The translations under genes were made by a program, and so were the position numbers. From contig CAWGVZ010000010.1 in assembly GCA_963826035.1 (NCBI GenBank), positions 1,488,001 to 1,552,000 on the forward strand: a stretch of 64,000 nucleotides of DNA, given 5' to 3'. Below, in pieces: positions 24,583-33,551 of the stretch; positions within the stretch are counted from its first letter, which is position 1, and every line of letters begins with the position of its first letter. Source of the stretch: Actinophytocola sp963826035 (GTDB taxonomy: Bacteria; Actinomycetota; Actinomycetes; Mycobacteriales; Pseudonocardiaceae). Under the pieces are notes generated by a model. It was not told the DNA's origin, did not search any database, and worked only from the letters and a program-made list of their open reading frames with translations.

Positions 24583-24829
24583 GTGCTGTCGAAGGTGTGG
24601 ACCACCCGGTCGAGCGACAGCGGCCGCACCTGGACGACCCCGACGACCGGCACCCGGTACCACGAACAGGCCTCCGACCTGCTGTCCGTGCGCGGGCGGC
24701 GCGAACGACGAGAGCTACCCGAGCAGCGTGCAGATCGGACCTGGCACGTTCTTCACCGTCTGCTACGACGCGGCGCGCGGAATCATCGGCGGCACCTACA
24801 GCAGAATCACCGAGTACCTGAAGCCCTGA
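24583..24829 (+). pseudogene. Sialidase (BNR/Asp-box) gene remnant
   Basis: Two frames are needed. From 24583 the frame reads 'VWTTRSSDSGRTWTTPTTG' then 'YHEQASDLLSV', containing a perfect Asp-box (SxDxGxTW) as in exo-sialidases. About 24690 the homology moves to another frame that continues 'DESYPSSVQIGPGTFFTVCY' and 'GIIGGTYSRITEYLKP' to TGA 24827-24829, the usual C-terminal end of bacterial sialidase-like proteins. The N-terminal two thirds and the segment between the two blocks are missing. So the gene has lost most of its length and is frameshifted; no active enzyme is expected. It lies 12 bp before the CE7 esterase gene and probably once headed that operon. Confidence 0.7.
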
Positions 24830-24841
24830 TGAGGAGTCACC

Positions 24842-25804
24842 GTGCCGCTGACGTTCGACCTGCCCTTCGAGGAGCTGCTGACCTACGAGGGCCGGACACC
24901 CCGGCCGGCCGACCACGACGAGTACTGGGAGCGGGCGCTCGCCGACCTGGCGGCCGTCCCGGCCGACGTGGTGATCGAGCCCGCCGAGTTCCAGACGCCA
25001 CTCGCCCGGTGTTCCCACCTGTGGTTCACCGGGACGGGCGGCGCCCGGGTGCACGCGAAGCTGCTGCAGCCGATCGCGCCCACCGCGCCGCACCCGGCGC
25101 TGCTCCAGTTCCACGGCTACACCGGCGGCTCCGGCGACTGGTCGAGCAGGCTCAACTACGTGGCGCACGGCTACACGGTCGCCGCGCTCGACTGCCGGGG
25201 TCAGGCCGGCCTCTCGGTGGACGAGGTGCCGGTGGCCGGCTGGTCGATGGCGAGCTACCTGCTGCGCGGCGTGGACGACACGGCCGACAACCTGGCGCTG
25301 CGCCACCTGTACCTCGACGCCGCGCGGCTCGCGCAGATCGTGCTGGACATGGACGACGTCGATCCCGCGCGGGTCGGCGCCACCGGCTACAGCCAGGGCG
25401 GCGGGCTGACGCTCGCGTGCGCGGCACTCGAACCGCGGTTGAAGCTCGCGGCACCCGTGTACCCGTTCCTCTGCGACTTTCAGCGCGCATGGGAGATGGA
25501 CCTCGAGAAGGGTCCGTACAACGAGATCATCACGTACTTCCGGGCCAGGGATCCCCTGCACGCCAGGGAGAACGAGATCTTCTCGCGGCTGGGCTATGTC
25601 GACGTGCAGCACCTCGCGCCCCGGATCCACGCCGAGGTGTTGCTGACCGTGTCGCTGGCCGACAAGATCTGCCCGCCGTCGACCCAGTTCGCCGCCTACA
25701 ACAAACTGCGCGGCGACAAGGCATATCGGGTGTACCCGGACTTCGCGCACGAGAACCTTCCCGGGACCGACGACGCGATCTTCACGTTCCTGCAAGGGTT
25801 GTAG
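24842..25804 (+). CDS. Acetyl xylan esterase / cephalosporin-C deacetylase (CE7)
   Basis: 320 residues from GTG 24842 with AGGAG 7 nt upstream; standard CE7 length. The family is shown by 'FQFHGY'-type 'LLQFHGYTGGSGDW', 'YTVAALDCRGQ', the nucleophile 'GYSQGGG' and the later 'SLADKICPPSTQ' (Asp) and 'PDFAHE' (His). CE7 enzymes are cytosolic hexamers that remove acetyl groups from imported xylo-oligosaccharides or other acetylated compounds. Here the neighbours are a sialidase remnant and a divergent Opp-type importer, so deacetylation of an imported glycan is the likely job. Convergent with the MFS gene, 10 bp apart. Confidence 0.92.
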   Translation: MPLTFDLPFEELLTYEGRTPRPADHDEYWERALADLAAVPADVVIEPAEFQTPLARCSHLWFTGTGGARVHAKLLQPIAPTAPHPALLQFHGYTGGSGDWSSRLNYVAHGYTVAALDCRGQAGLSVDEVPVAGWSMASYLLRGVDDTADNLALRHLYLDAARLAQIVLDMDDVDPARVGATGYSQGGGLTLACAALEPRLKLAAPVYPFLCDFQRAWEMDLEKGPYNEIITYFRARDPLHARENEIFSRLGYVDVQHLAPRIHAEVLLTVSLADKICPPSTQFAAYNKLRGDKAYRVYPDFAHENLPGTDDAIFTFLQGL

Positions 25805-25814
25805 GCGCGTTCAT

Positions 25815-26918
25815 CTACACGCCTTGACGCACCCGTGTGCGTCTACCGAGGACGATCGTGACGGCGAGGCAGGCCACGACCGGCACCGCGACCAGCAGCG
25901 GTAGCGCGAGGTCGGACGTGGCCTGCATCCCGTACCCGATGAAGGCCGGCAGGCTGGCGTTGCCGAGCATGGCCGCGGTGATCACCATGGCGTTCACCCG
26001 TCGCGGGTTGGGCAGTATCCGGGCGATCCACGCCAACGTGGTCGGGAACACCGGCCCGATGAACGCCCCGACCAGGAAGAACCCGACCGGCGCGCTGACC
26101 GACCCGGCCAGCAGCGCGAGCGCCGCGAGCGCGGCCACGAGGGACGTGACGATGATCCGCGGCGCGGCCCAGGCCTTGGTGACCACCGGCACCAGCAGCC
26201 GGCCGCCGGCCAGGCCGAGCCAGAACAGGGAGGTGAGCGCGGCGGCGGCCTCGGGCGAGTACCCGTGCGCGCGGAGGTGCACGGTCTCCCAGCTGCTGAG
26301 CCCGGTCTCGAGTGCGGCGTAGGTGAACAGCAGTCCACCGAACAACAGGACCGTCGGGTCGACCCGGCGCCGGGGAGCGGCGTCGACCGTGACGACCCGG
26401 CTGGCCGCGTCGCAGGGTGGGAGCGTGAGCAGCACGACGACGGCGAACACGGCGAACAGGACCGGGTAACCGCCGCCCTGGGTGAGGCTGATGAGCGCAG
26501 GGCCGGCGGCGGCGCCGAGCCCGTAGGTGCCGTTGACCAGGTTGACGAGGGTGACGCCGCGCTGGCCCTCCTGGCCGGCCATGGCCGTGTTGACGATCAA
26601 CACGAGCCCGCCGAACCCGAGCCCGGCGACCGTCACCCCGACGAGCGGCAGGGGCCAGGGGCCCGGCACCACGAGCCCACTGGTCCCCACGACCAGCAAC
26701 CCGGCCGACCCGACGAGCAGGAACCGGCGGGCGAACCGCTCGGAGAGCACCCCGCCGACAGCCGTCGAAACGAGACAGCCGGCGAAGAACCCGGTGACCA
26801 ACAACCCGGCGGTGGCGGCCGACAGCTGGTGCCGGTCCCGCAGAACGGGGATGAGTGGGCCCAGGGTCGCCTGGAACATCCCGAGTAGAGCGAACAGAAC
26901 CGTGCACCGCAGAACCAC
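25815..26918 (-). CDS. Major facilitator superfamily transporter
   Basis: 367 residues from GTG 26918 with GAGGGG 6 nt upstream; the frame is open to 27083 through a repeat array, which is not coding. About 12 hydrophobic segments, with the MFS loop 'LSERFARRFLLVGSAG' between helices 2 and 3. The second half ('GLSSWETVHLRAHGYSPE') resembles FucP/YfkF-like sugar or drug permeases. Substrate unknown. Its 5' end faces the repeat array at 26967-27208. Confidence 0.9.
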   Translation of the reverse strand: MVLRCTVLFALLGMFQATLGPLIPVLRDRHQLSAATAGLLVTGFFAGCLVSTAVGGVLSERFARRFLLVGSAGLLVVGTSGLVVPGPWPLPLVGVTVAGLGFGGLVLIVNTAMAGQEGQRGVTLVNLVNGTYGLGAAAGPALISLTQGGGYPVLFAVFAVVVLLTLPPCDAASRVVTVDAAPRRRVDPTVLLFGGLLFTYAALETGLSSWETVHLRAHGYSPEAAAALTSLFWLGLAGGRLLVPVVTKAWAAPRIIVTSLVAALAALALLAGSVSAPVGFFLVGAFIGPVFPTTLAWIARILPNPRRVNAMVITAAMLGNASLPAFIGYGMQATSDLALPLLVAVPVVACLAVTIVLGRRTRVRQGV

Positions 26919-26966
26919 GCCAACCCCCTCAGTGCCCGTACCCGCCCACCCGACGATACGGACCCC

Positions 26967-27208
26967 ATGATGACCACTCCGGTCCCGCATGATGACCACT
27001 CCGGACACGCACAATGACCATTCCCGTCGCCCACGATGACCACTCCGGTCCGAATGGCCGACTCGGCATACCGGAGTGGCCAACTCGGCCTACCGCAACG
27101 AGTCCGCCGCCCGCGCACCCGAGTTGGCCACTAGCCGGCTCGGGCGACCGGAACGGTCATCATGCGCGACCGGAACGGTCATCATGCGCGACTGGAACGG
27201 TCATTATG
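26967..27208. repeat. Array of GATGACCACTCCGG repeats in inverted halves
   Basis: The left half has four copies of (G)ATGACCACTCCGG or close variants at about 26967, 26991, 27013 and 27035. The right half has three inverted-type copies, (C)GGAACGGTCATCATG, at about 27148, 27170 and 27193. Between them lie GAGTGGCCAACTCGG and CGAGTTGGCCACT, a further inverted pair. The last copy supplies the TAATGA stop of the ABC permease gene. The array fills 26919-27203, where no gene was found. Confidence 0.85.
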
Positions 27209-28370
27209 GGGTTGCTAGGGCTGCTGTGGGAGCCAGGCGGGCTGCTCGGACTGCCGGGTACAGGCCCGCCAGGGCGCCGATCACCAGCGTTGCCGCCAGG
27301 CCGCCGAGCACCGCCCACGCGGGGACGACCGTCGGCCAACCCCGCACACTCGCATAGACCGACGTGATCCCGATTCCCACCACCACCCCGCCGACCCCGC
27401 CGATCGCCGACAACAACAACGACTCCACGAGAAACTGGGACCGAATCTGCCCCCGTGTAGCCCCGAGTGAGCGCCGCAGCCCGATCTCCGCCCGCCGCTC
27501 CAACACGGAGATCACCATGGTGTTGGCGACCCCGACGCCGCCGACCAGCAGAGCTACCGCCCCCAACCCGAGCAGCAACCCGTTGAGCGCGGTGTTGGCC
27601 GCCTGCTGAGCGACCAGCGCATCCGACGGCCGCGACACGTCAACCTCGTTGGGCGCAGAGGGATTGGCGGTAGCGGCCAACACACCCTGAACCGCCGAGA
27701 CGGCCGACTCCGCACTCCGTGTGTACACAGTGGACGGAAACCCGTCGAAGCCGAGCGACGAGGATGCCACCGGCCACCCGACCATGGCCGCCAGATCCAG
27801 CTCGGGCGCCAGCGGCACCGGGTGCAGCGTCCCGATGACCGTGAACCACGCACCGCCCAGCCACACCTGCTCCCCCACCACGGCCCCGATCCGTGAAGCG
27901 GCCGAAGCGCCGAGCACCACGGCCGGGTACTGCCCGGTGGCCTGGTTGAGGAACACCCCGCCGGCCAGGGAGGCACCGACCGTGTCCAGCAGACCAGGCC
28001 CAGCGGCCAGCACGGAGATGCTGCCGGACTGTCCTACGGGGACCTTGTCGTTGCGGTACACCCGCGCGTCGGGCACGGAACCGGTCGCGGCGACGGAACT
28101 CACCGGCCCGATCTGCCCGATCATCGCCACCGCCGAAGCCGGTAGGTGGGACTCCTCCCCGAACAGGTTCTGCCCCGGCCCGACGGTCAGCAGGTTCGTG
28201 CCGAGCGCCTCGAGCTGCCGGTTGAGGTCCTCCCGGCTGGACGTGGAGATCCCGACCACCGCGATCATCGCGGCGATCCCGATGGCGATGCCGAGTGCCG
28301 ACAGGAACACCCGCATCGGCCGCGACCGCAACCCGGCCCCACCAACCCGGACCGCATCCCCAACACTCAT
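27204..28370 (-). CDS. MacB/FtsX-type ABC transporter permease
   Basis: 388 residues from ATG 28370 in an ATGA overlap with the ATPase gene; a GTG at 28388 is an alternative. Topology is one N-terminal helix ('SALGIAIGIAAMIAVVG'), a large extracytoplasmic MacB-PCD domain and three C-terminal helices with the FtsX signature ('LLVGGVGVANTMVISVLERR', 'EIGLRRSLGATRGQIR'). Together with the ATPase and adaptor proteins it forms a mechanotransmission-type exporter or envelope-stress pump. Its stop codon lies in the repeat array. Confidence 0.93.
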   Translation of the reverse strand: MSVGDAVRVGGAGLRSRPMRVFLSALGIAIGIAAMIAVVGISTSSREDLNRQLEALGTNLLTVGPGQNLFGEESHLPASAVAMIGQIGPVSSVAATGSVPDARVYRNDKVPVGQSGSISVLAAGPGLLDTVGASLAGGVFLNQATGQYPAVVLGASAASRIGAVVGEQVWLGGAWFTVIGTLHPVPLAPELDLAAMVGWPVASSSLGFDGFPSTVYTRSAESAVSAVQGVLAATANPSAPNEVDVSRPSDALVAQQAANTALNGLLLGLGAVALLVGGVGVANTMVISVLERRAEIGLRRSLGATRGQIRSQFLVESLLLSAIGGVGGVVVGIGITSVYASVRGWPTVVPAWAVLGGLAATLVIGALAGLYPAVRAARLAPTAALATP

Positions 28371-29038
28371 CCGCGCCGGCCGAAGCACGCGATCACCTGC
28401 CCGTCCCGCATCTCCACGCGCCGCGGCAGAGCAGCGGCGATCTCCCGGTCATGAGTGATGATCACGACGGTGGTGCCACCCGCATGCAACTCCCGCAGCA
28501 GAGCCATGACCCCCGCACCGGACACCGAATCCAGGTTGCCCGTCGGCTCGTCGGCCAGCAGCACGGCCGGGTCACCGACCACCGCGCGGGCGATCGCCAC
28601 CCGTTGCCGCTCACCGCCGGACAGCTGGTGCGGCCGGTGGTCGAACCGATGCTCGAGCCCCACCCGCGCCAACGCCTCCCGAGCGGCGGACAACCGCCGC
28701 GACCGCGACACTCCCGTGTAGAGCAACCCGTCCGCCACGTTGTCCACGGCGGACACCCCGGCGGCCAGATGGAACTGCTGGAACACGAACCCGATGGTGC
28801 TGGCCCGCAACGCGGAGAGCTGCCGGTCGGACAAACCACCGACGTCGTGGGAGTCGATCCGCACGGTCCCGGACGAGGGCCGGTCCAGCGTGCCGATCAT
28901 GTTCAGCATGGTCGACTTGCCCGAACCGGACGGCCCGACGATCCCCACCAGCTCACCGGCGGCCACGGTCAACGACGCCGACCGCAACGCGGCCACGTCG
29001 CCGGTGTACACCTTGGACACCTCAGAAAGCTCGATCAT
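28367..29038 (-). CDS. MacB/LolD-type ABC transporter ATPase
   Basis: 223 residues from ATG 29038 in an ATGA overlap. Walker A 'GPSGSGKSTMLNMIG', signature 'LSGGERQRVAIARAV', Walker B 'VLLADEPTGNLD' and H-loop 'IITHDREIA' are all present. Length and sequence place it with LolD/MacB ATPases that pair with FtsX-type permeases. Confidence 0.94.
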   Translation of the reverse strand: MIELSEVSKVYTGDVAALRSASLTVAAGELVGIVGPSGSGKSTMLNMIGTLDRPSSGTVRIDSHDVGGLSDRQLSALRASTIGFVFQQFHLAAGVSAVDNVADGLLYTGVSRSRRLSAAREALARVGLEHRFDHRPHQLSGGERQRVAIARAVVGDPAVLLADEPTGNLDSVSGAGVMALLRELHAGGTTVVIITHDREIAAALPRRVEMRDGQVIACFGRRG

Positions 29039-30069
29039 TCGGGCACCCCCACGACCGTGCCCTTCTCGACGCCCGTGACTTCCACCATGCCGGCCGCGAA
29101 CATCCCCGTCTCCACGGGCAGGTACTCGACCTTGCCGTCCTCGATGACCTGCACCCCATAACCGCCCTCGGCGAGCGCGACCAGCGCGGCCACCGGCACG
29201 GCGAGAACCCCTTTCTTCTCGGCCGCCACGAGCGTCACGCTCACCGGCGCCGAGTCCAGTACGCCGAGCGCCGCCTGATCGGGCACCGCGACCGTGACGC
29301 CGATGGTCGGCGGTTCCGACTCCTCCCCGGGTGTGGCGGTCGTCCGGTCCACCGTGGCCACCTGCCCGGCGACCTCCGTGCCGTCGGGCAGGGCGACGGT
29401 GGCCGCGATGCCCTCGGTGACCAGGCTCTGCTTGGCCACGTCTAGCGCGACCGTCACCACCCTGGTGGTCCCCGTATAGGTGAGAACGGGGTCGTTCCCC
29501 AGCCGATCGCCGACCGCCACCTCGTGCGAGGCGACCCGGATGTCCCCCGGTGCCACGAAGATCTGCGCGACGGTGACCACACCGGTCTCCGGGAGCCCCA
29601 GATCCTTCTGCCACTTGGCGACGGCGGTCGCGGTGGCCGAGGTGTACTGGTCGTCCACCGTGAAATCCGAGTAGCCGAGCGCGGACAGCATCTGCTCGAA
29701 CTGCGTGACGTCCACTCCGGACACCTCGTTCGCCAGATCGCGGTACGGCGGCACGGCACCGTGCACGAGCGTCACCGGCTGTTCGTCCACCTTGTACACG
29801 GGCTGGCCGAGCTTGACCACCGACCCCTTGGGCGGCAACCAGGTGGCCGTGCCGCCACCAGGCGCGGTCACCACCACGGGTGCCCCGAACGACAGGGTGC
29901 CCGCCACCTTCTCCGTCTGCACCAGGTCGGTCTCGGTGACCGTGAACTCGGCCGGCGGCAGGTCGCTCGCCACGGGTGCCGGCGCGGTGGCACCGCCGAA
30001 CCCGATGGCCGCCACGGTGACCGCACCGGCCACCACCACCGCACCTAGCACGAGCAACACTGTTCTCAT
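29035..30069 (-). CDS. Membrane-fusion/adaptor protein with peptidoglycan-binding domain
   Basis: 344 residues from ATG 30069, GGGGGAG upstream. An N-terminal membrane anchor ('VLLVLGAVVVAGAVTVAAIG') is followed by a lipoyl/barrel-sandwich segment, a PG_binding_1 helical domain ('QFEQMLSALGYSDFTVDD' to 'AVAKWQKDLGLPETG') and a beta-barrel region as in HlyD/RND adaptors. This mixture is typical of actinobacterial MacA-like proteins, which link the pump to the cell wall. It is translated just after the lipoprotein and coupled to the ATPase. Confidence 0.9.
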   Translation of the reverse strand: MRTVLLVLGAVVVAGAVTVAAIGFGGATAPAPVASDLPPAEFTVTETDLVQTEKVAGTLSFGAPVVVTAPGGGTATWLPPKGSVVKLGQPVYKVDEQPVTLVHGAVPPYRDLANEVSGVDVTQFEQMLSALGYSDFTVDDQYTSATATAVAKWQKDLGLPETGVVTVAQIFVAPGDIRVASHEVAVGDRLGNDPVLTYTGTTRVVTVALDVAKQSLVTEGIAATVALPDGTEVAGQVATVDRTTATPGEESEPPTIGVTVAVPDQAALGVLDSAPVSVTLVAAEKKGVLAVPVAALVALAEGGYGVQVIEDGKVEYLPVETGMFAAGMVEVTGVEKGTVVGVPE

Positions 30070-30073
30070 CCGG

Positions 30074-30553
30074 TCACTCCCCCGTCAGCAGGTGCCCGCA
30101 GGCCTCGGTCGCCTGCTGGAACTCGGGGCTGCTGCGATCGACGCCACTGTTGGGGAACAGCCCGCCCTCGCCACCTGGCTGCGGGTCCGGAAAGTCCGGC
30201 AACCCGTTATCCCGCATGCACTCGGCGAACGCCTGGTACTGGTCGAGCTCGCCGGGGTCGGCCGGTTCCCGCACGCCGGCCGGCATGAGGTCCTGGCAGG
30301 CTTCCATGGCCTGCTCGAACTCCTCGGTGCCGACCAGCTCCGGGTCGAACTCCGGCAGGCCGGTGTCGGGATTCGGGTCGGGCAGGTCCACGCCGTTGTC
30401 GCGCATGCACACGGTGAACGTCTGCGCGTCCGGTTTCACGCTCGTCTCGGTTTTCGTGTCCGCGCCGCCCGCGCTCGCCACGCCCGGGTCCTCGCCGGAC
30501 TCACTGCAGGCGCTGAGCACCAGTGCCAGTGCCGCCACCACGATCCACCTCAT
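30074..30553 (-). CDS. Lipoprotein with duplicated CMRDNG motif
   Basis: 159 residues with a lipobox ('LALVLSAC'). It holds two related units, 'FTVCMRDNGVDLPDPNPDTG' and 'FAECMRDNGLPDFPDPQPGG', each followed by a helix containing a second Cys ('AMEACQDL', 'ATEACGHL'), so two disulphides are likely. This CMRxxGxxDxPDP family is common in actinomycetes next to MacAB-like operons under two-component control; its ligand is unknown. It is the first gene of the operon, divergent from the response regulator gene. Confidence 0.88.
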   Translation of the reverse strand: MRWIVVAALALVLSACSESGEDPGVASAGGADTKTETSVKPDAQTFTVCMRDNGVDLPDPNPDTGLPEFDPELVGTEEFEQAMEACQDLMPAGVREPADPGELDQYQAFAECMRDNGLPDFPDPQPGGEGGLFPNSGVDRSSPEFQQATEACGHLLTGE

Positions 30554-30692
30554 GAGTCGCTCCTTCTCTCGAAATCCGTGTCGAGAGCGAGTTCACCGCC
30601 ACGGCCATGTCAGCCGCGTAACACGGCCCACCTGCGGTTACTGTCGTGTTATTCGCGCAGCGCCACGATGGGTTCCAAGGGAAGGGGGGAGC

Positions 30693-31349
30693 ATGCGCAT
30701 CCTGGTCGTGGAGGACGAGCGGGTACTGGCGGACGCGATCGGCGAGCTGCTGCGCCGGGAGTCGTTCGCCGTCGACGTGGTCTACGACGGGCGGTCCGCT
30801 CTCGATCGGGTGGGGGTCAACGACTACGACGTGGTGGTCCTGGACCGTGACCTGCCCGGCGTCTCCGGCGACGAGGTGTGCCGCGCGGTGGTGGACGCCG
30901 AGCTGACCACCCGCGTGCTCATGCTGACGGCGGCCGCCGCCGTGCGGGACCGCGTGGCGGGGCTGGCCATCGGCGCCGACGACTACCTGCCGAAGCCGTT
31001 CGCCGCGGCCGAGCTGTCGGCCCGGGTCCACGCGCTGGCCCGGCGGTCTCGACCGGCGGCGCCTCCGGTACTCGCACGGTCGGGCATCCGGCTGGATCCC
31101 GCGCGTCAACTGGTGCACCGGGACGAGCGGATCGTGGCGCTCACCAACCGGGAGTTCGCCGTGCTGGCCGAGCTGCTGCGGGCCGACGGCGCCGTGGTGA
31201 CCACCGAGCAACTGCTGGAGAAGGCGTGGGACGAGCACATCGATCCGCTGACCAACGTGGTCCGGGTGACCATGATGAGGTTGCGGCGCAAGCTCGGCGA
31301 TCCGCCGGTGGTGGAGAACGTGCCGGGCGTCGGGTACCGGCTGCCATGA
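30693..31349 (+). CDS. OmpR-family response regulator
   Basis: 218 residues from ATG 30693, with GGGGGGA 3 nt upstream. The receiver has acidic residues in 'VVEDER', the phospho-acceptor Asp51 in 'VVLDRDLPG', Thr in 'LMLTAAAA' and Lys in 'YLPKPF'. The C-terminal winged helix is 'LTNREFAVLAELL' to 'VVRVTMMRLRRKLG'. It shares a 139-bp divergent promoter region with the lipoprotein/ABC operon, its probable target. The stop overlaps the kinase start (ATGA). Confidence 0.95.
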   Translation: MRILVVEDERVLADAIGELLRRESFAVDVVYDGRSALDRVGVNDYDVVVLDRDLPGVSGDEVCRAVVDAELTTRVLMLTAAAAVRDRVAGLAIGADDYLPKPFAAAELSARVHALARRSRPAAPPVLARSGIRLDPARQLVHRDERIVALTNREFAVLAELLRADGAVVTTEQLLEKAWDEHIDPLTNVVRVTMMRLRRKLGDPPVVENVPGVGYRLP

Positions 31350-32452
31350 CGCTGCGCGCACGGCTCACCCTCCTGTACGGCGCGCTGTTCTTCATCGCCG
31401 GCGCGGCGCTGCTCGGCGTGACCTACCTATTGGTGAACCGGAGCCTCGACACGACGTTCGGCGACGAGGACCCCCGCCGGCCCGGCACCGGACAGGTGTC
31501 GTCGGAACTGGTCGAGCAGGTCCGCGCGCAGCAGGAACAGACCCAACAGGCGGCCCTGGACTCGCTGCTGACCCAGGGCGGGCTGGCGCTGCTGGGTGTC
31601 GGGGTCCTGGCCGCGGGTTTCGGCTGGCTGGTGGCGGGCCGGGCGCTGCGGCCGCTGCACCGCATCACGGAGACGGCGGGCCGGATAGCGAACAGCACGG
31701 GCCGGGGCCTGCACGAACGCATCGCGCTGACCGGCCCGAGCGACGACGTCCAACAGCTGGCCGACACGTTCGACAAGATGCTGGAACACCTGGACCGCTC
31801 GTTCGACGGGCAGCGCCGCTTCGTGGCGAACGCCTCACACGAACTGCGTACGCCGCTGGCGATCAACCGCACGCTCATCGAGTTGGCGATCACCCAACCG
31901 GACGCCCCCGCGCCGACCCGTCAGCTCGGCGACTCGCTGCTGACCGTGAACGCGAGGCACGAACGCCTGATCGACGGCCTGCTCACCCTGGCGGACAGCG
32001 AGAACGAGATCACCGAACGGATTCCGGTCGACCTGGCGGAGGTGGCCAGGCACGTGGTGGAGCAGGCAGCGGCCGGCGACCTCGTCGTGAAGTCCACACT
32101 GGACCCGGCGCCCACGGCCGGCGACCCGGTGCTGATCGAGCGACTGACCCAGAACCTGGTGGAGAACGCCGTACGCCACAACGAACCGTGCGGATGGCTG
32201 GCCGTCCGCACGGCCACGATCGACGGCGTGGCGACATTGGCGGTGACGAACACGGGCCCGGTGGTGCCGGAGTTCGAGATCGAGTCACTGTTCCAACCGT
32301 TCCGCCGCCTGAACATCCGAGCGGACGGCGAACGCGGGTTCGGCCTGGGCCTCTCGATCGTCCGTGCCATCGCCCGAGCCCACCGGGGCGAAGCCACCGC
32401 CGCGCCACGCGCCACGGGAGGCCTGACGGTCACGGTGACGCTTCCGGGCTGA
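31346..32452 (+). CDS. Sensor histidine kinase
   Basis: 368 residues. Two N-terminal membrane helices flank a short extracytoplasmic loop of about 55 residues; then HAMP ('GRALRPLHRITETAGRIA'), the H-box 'ASHELRTPLAINR', the N-box 'QNLVENAVRHNE' and 'GFGLGLSIVRAIARAHRG'. The small sensor loop, rich in Gln/Glu ('EQVRAQQEQTQQA'), suggests sensing within the membrane or by a partner such as the lipoprotein or ABC pump. Its last 23 nt overlap the convergent YbdK-type gene. Confidence 0.94.
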   Translation: MTLRARLTLLYGALFFIAGAALLGVTYLLVNRSLDTTFGDEDPRRPGTGQVSSELVEQVRAQQEQTQQAALDSLLTQGGLALLGVGVLAAGFGWLVAGRALRPLHRITETAGRIANSTGRGLHERIALTGPSDDVQQLADTFDKMLEHLDRSFDGQRRFVANASHELRTPLAINRTLIELAITQPDAPAPTRQLGDSLLTVNARHERLIDGLLTLADSENEITERIPVDLAEVARHVVEQAAAGDLVVKSTLDPAPTAGDPVLIERLTQNLVENAVRHNEPCGWLAVRTATIDGVATLAVTNTGPVVPEFEIESLFQPFRRLNIRADGERGFGLGLSIVRAIARAHRGEATAAPRATGGLTVTVTLPG

Positions 32453-33521
32453 CCACCAGCGCGTCCACCACATCGGTGAACTCCTTACGCCGCTGGAAAA
32501 CACGCCGCTGCCGAGCCGCCCCCGTCCCGTGCTCCCGCAGATGCGCCACCTCGGCCTTCACGAACTCCAGGTCCACACCCAGCACCGGGGTCAGCCGATC
32601 CACCAGATCGTCCAACTGGGACTGCATGGGCACCGGGTCGCCGGTCACCGGGTGCGGTGCGTCGCCGTCCAGACCGTCGCGGGAGGCGCGCCACAGGTTC
32701 GCGCGCAGCACCGGTAACGACAGGTCGGGGGGTTCGGTACCCACGTCCTCCAGAACGGCCGCCGCCAGCCCGCGGATGAGCGTCGCCAGCAGGCCCGCGT
32801 GCCGTGGGGTCACCGCCACGTCGCTGACCCGGAACTCCAGCGTGGGATGCCGTTCGGACAGCCGAATGTCCCAGTAGATCATCCCCCGGTCGAGCAACGC
32901 GCCGGCGCGCAACATGGAGTCCACAATGGACTCGTACTCGTCGAGCGAGGCGAACAGCGGCGGCGGGCCGGCCGACGGCCACCTCGACCACTCCTGGTAG
33001 CGCCAGCTCGCGTACCCGGTGTCGGTGCCGTCGAAGGGCGAGTTCGCCGTGAGGGCAAGCAGGACCGGCAGCCAGGGCCGGACGTGGTTGCTGATCTCGA
33101 TCCCCGTGGCCCGGTCGGGGATCCCGACGTGCACGTGGCAACCGCAGGTCGCCACCGAGCGAGTGGTGGCGCCGAACCGCCGGGCCATCCGCAGGTACCT
33201 GAGGCTGGGCGTGATCTCCGGAAGACCCGTCTCGGGCACGATCGGGCAGGCACTCGGCAGCAGCCGCAACCCGCGTCGCGCGGCCGTTCGCGCCAGCTCC
33301 GATCGCAGGCCGGTCAGCTGGGCGACGACCTCGTCCGGCGTGTGGCAGATGGCGGACACCGCCTCGACCTGACAGCGTTTCAGCTCGGCCTCGAGCTCCC
33401 CGTCGACGGACTCCTCGGCCGCCTCCGCCACGGCCGGGCCCTCCCGCGAGAGCCGGCCTTCGCCGTCGACAAGGAGAAATTCCTCTTCAACACCCATGGT
33501 CAGTTCTGGCGCAGGCCGCAT
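32430..33521 (-). CDS. Carboxylate-amine ligase, YbdK/GCS2 family
   Basis: 363 residues; the core starts at 'MGVEEEFLLVDGEG' (an ATG at 33497 is an alternative start). Motifs of the GCS2 glutamate-cysteine ligase superfamily are 'VEAVSAICHTPDEV', 'CGCHVHVGIPDR', 'DIRLSERHPTLEFRVSDVAV' and 'RANLWRASRDGLDG'. YbdK-like proteins have weak glutamate-cysteine ligase activity and an unclear physiological role. In actinomycetes, which use mycothiol, they may make other gamma-glutamyl compounds. Monocistronic. Confidence 0.9.
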   Translation of the reverse strand: MRPAPELTMGVEEEFLLVDGEGRLSREGPAVAEAAEESVDGELEAELKRCQVEAVSAICHTPDEVVAQLTGLRSELARTAARRGLRLLPSACPIVPETGLPEITPSLRYLRMARRFGATTRSVATCGCHVHVGIPDRATGIEISNHVRPWLPVLLALTANSPFDGTDTGYASWRYQEWSRWPSAGPPPLFASLDEYESIVDSMLRAGALLDRGMIYWDIRLSERHPTLEFRVSDVAVTPRHAGLLATLIRGLAAAVLEDVGTEPPDLSLPVLRANLWRASRDGLDGDAPHPVTGDPVPMQSQLDDLVDRLTPVLGVDLEFVKAEVAHLREHGTGAARQRRVFQRRKEFTDVVDALVVSPEASP

Positions 33522-33551
33522 GCGTTGTCCTTACCCATCGGCTGACCACGC

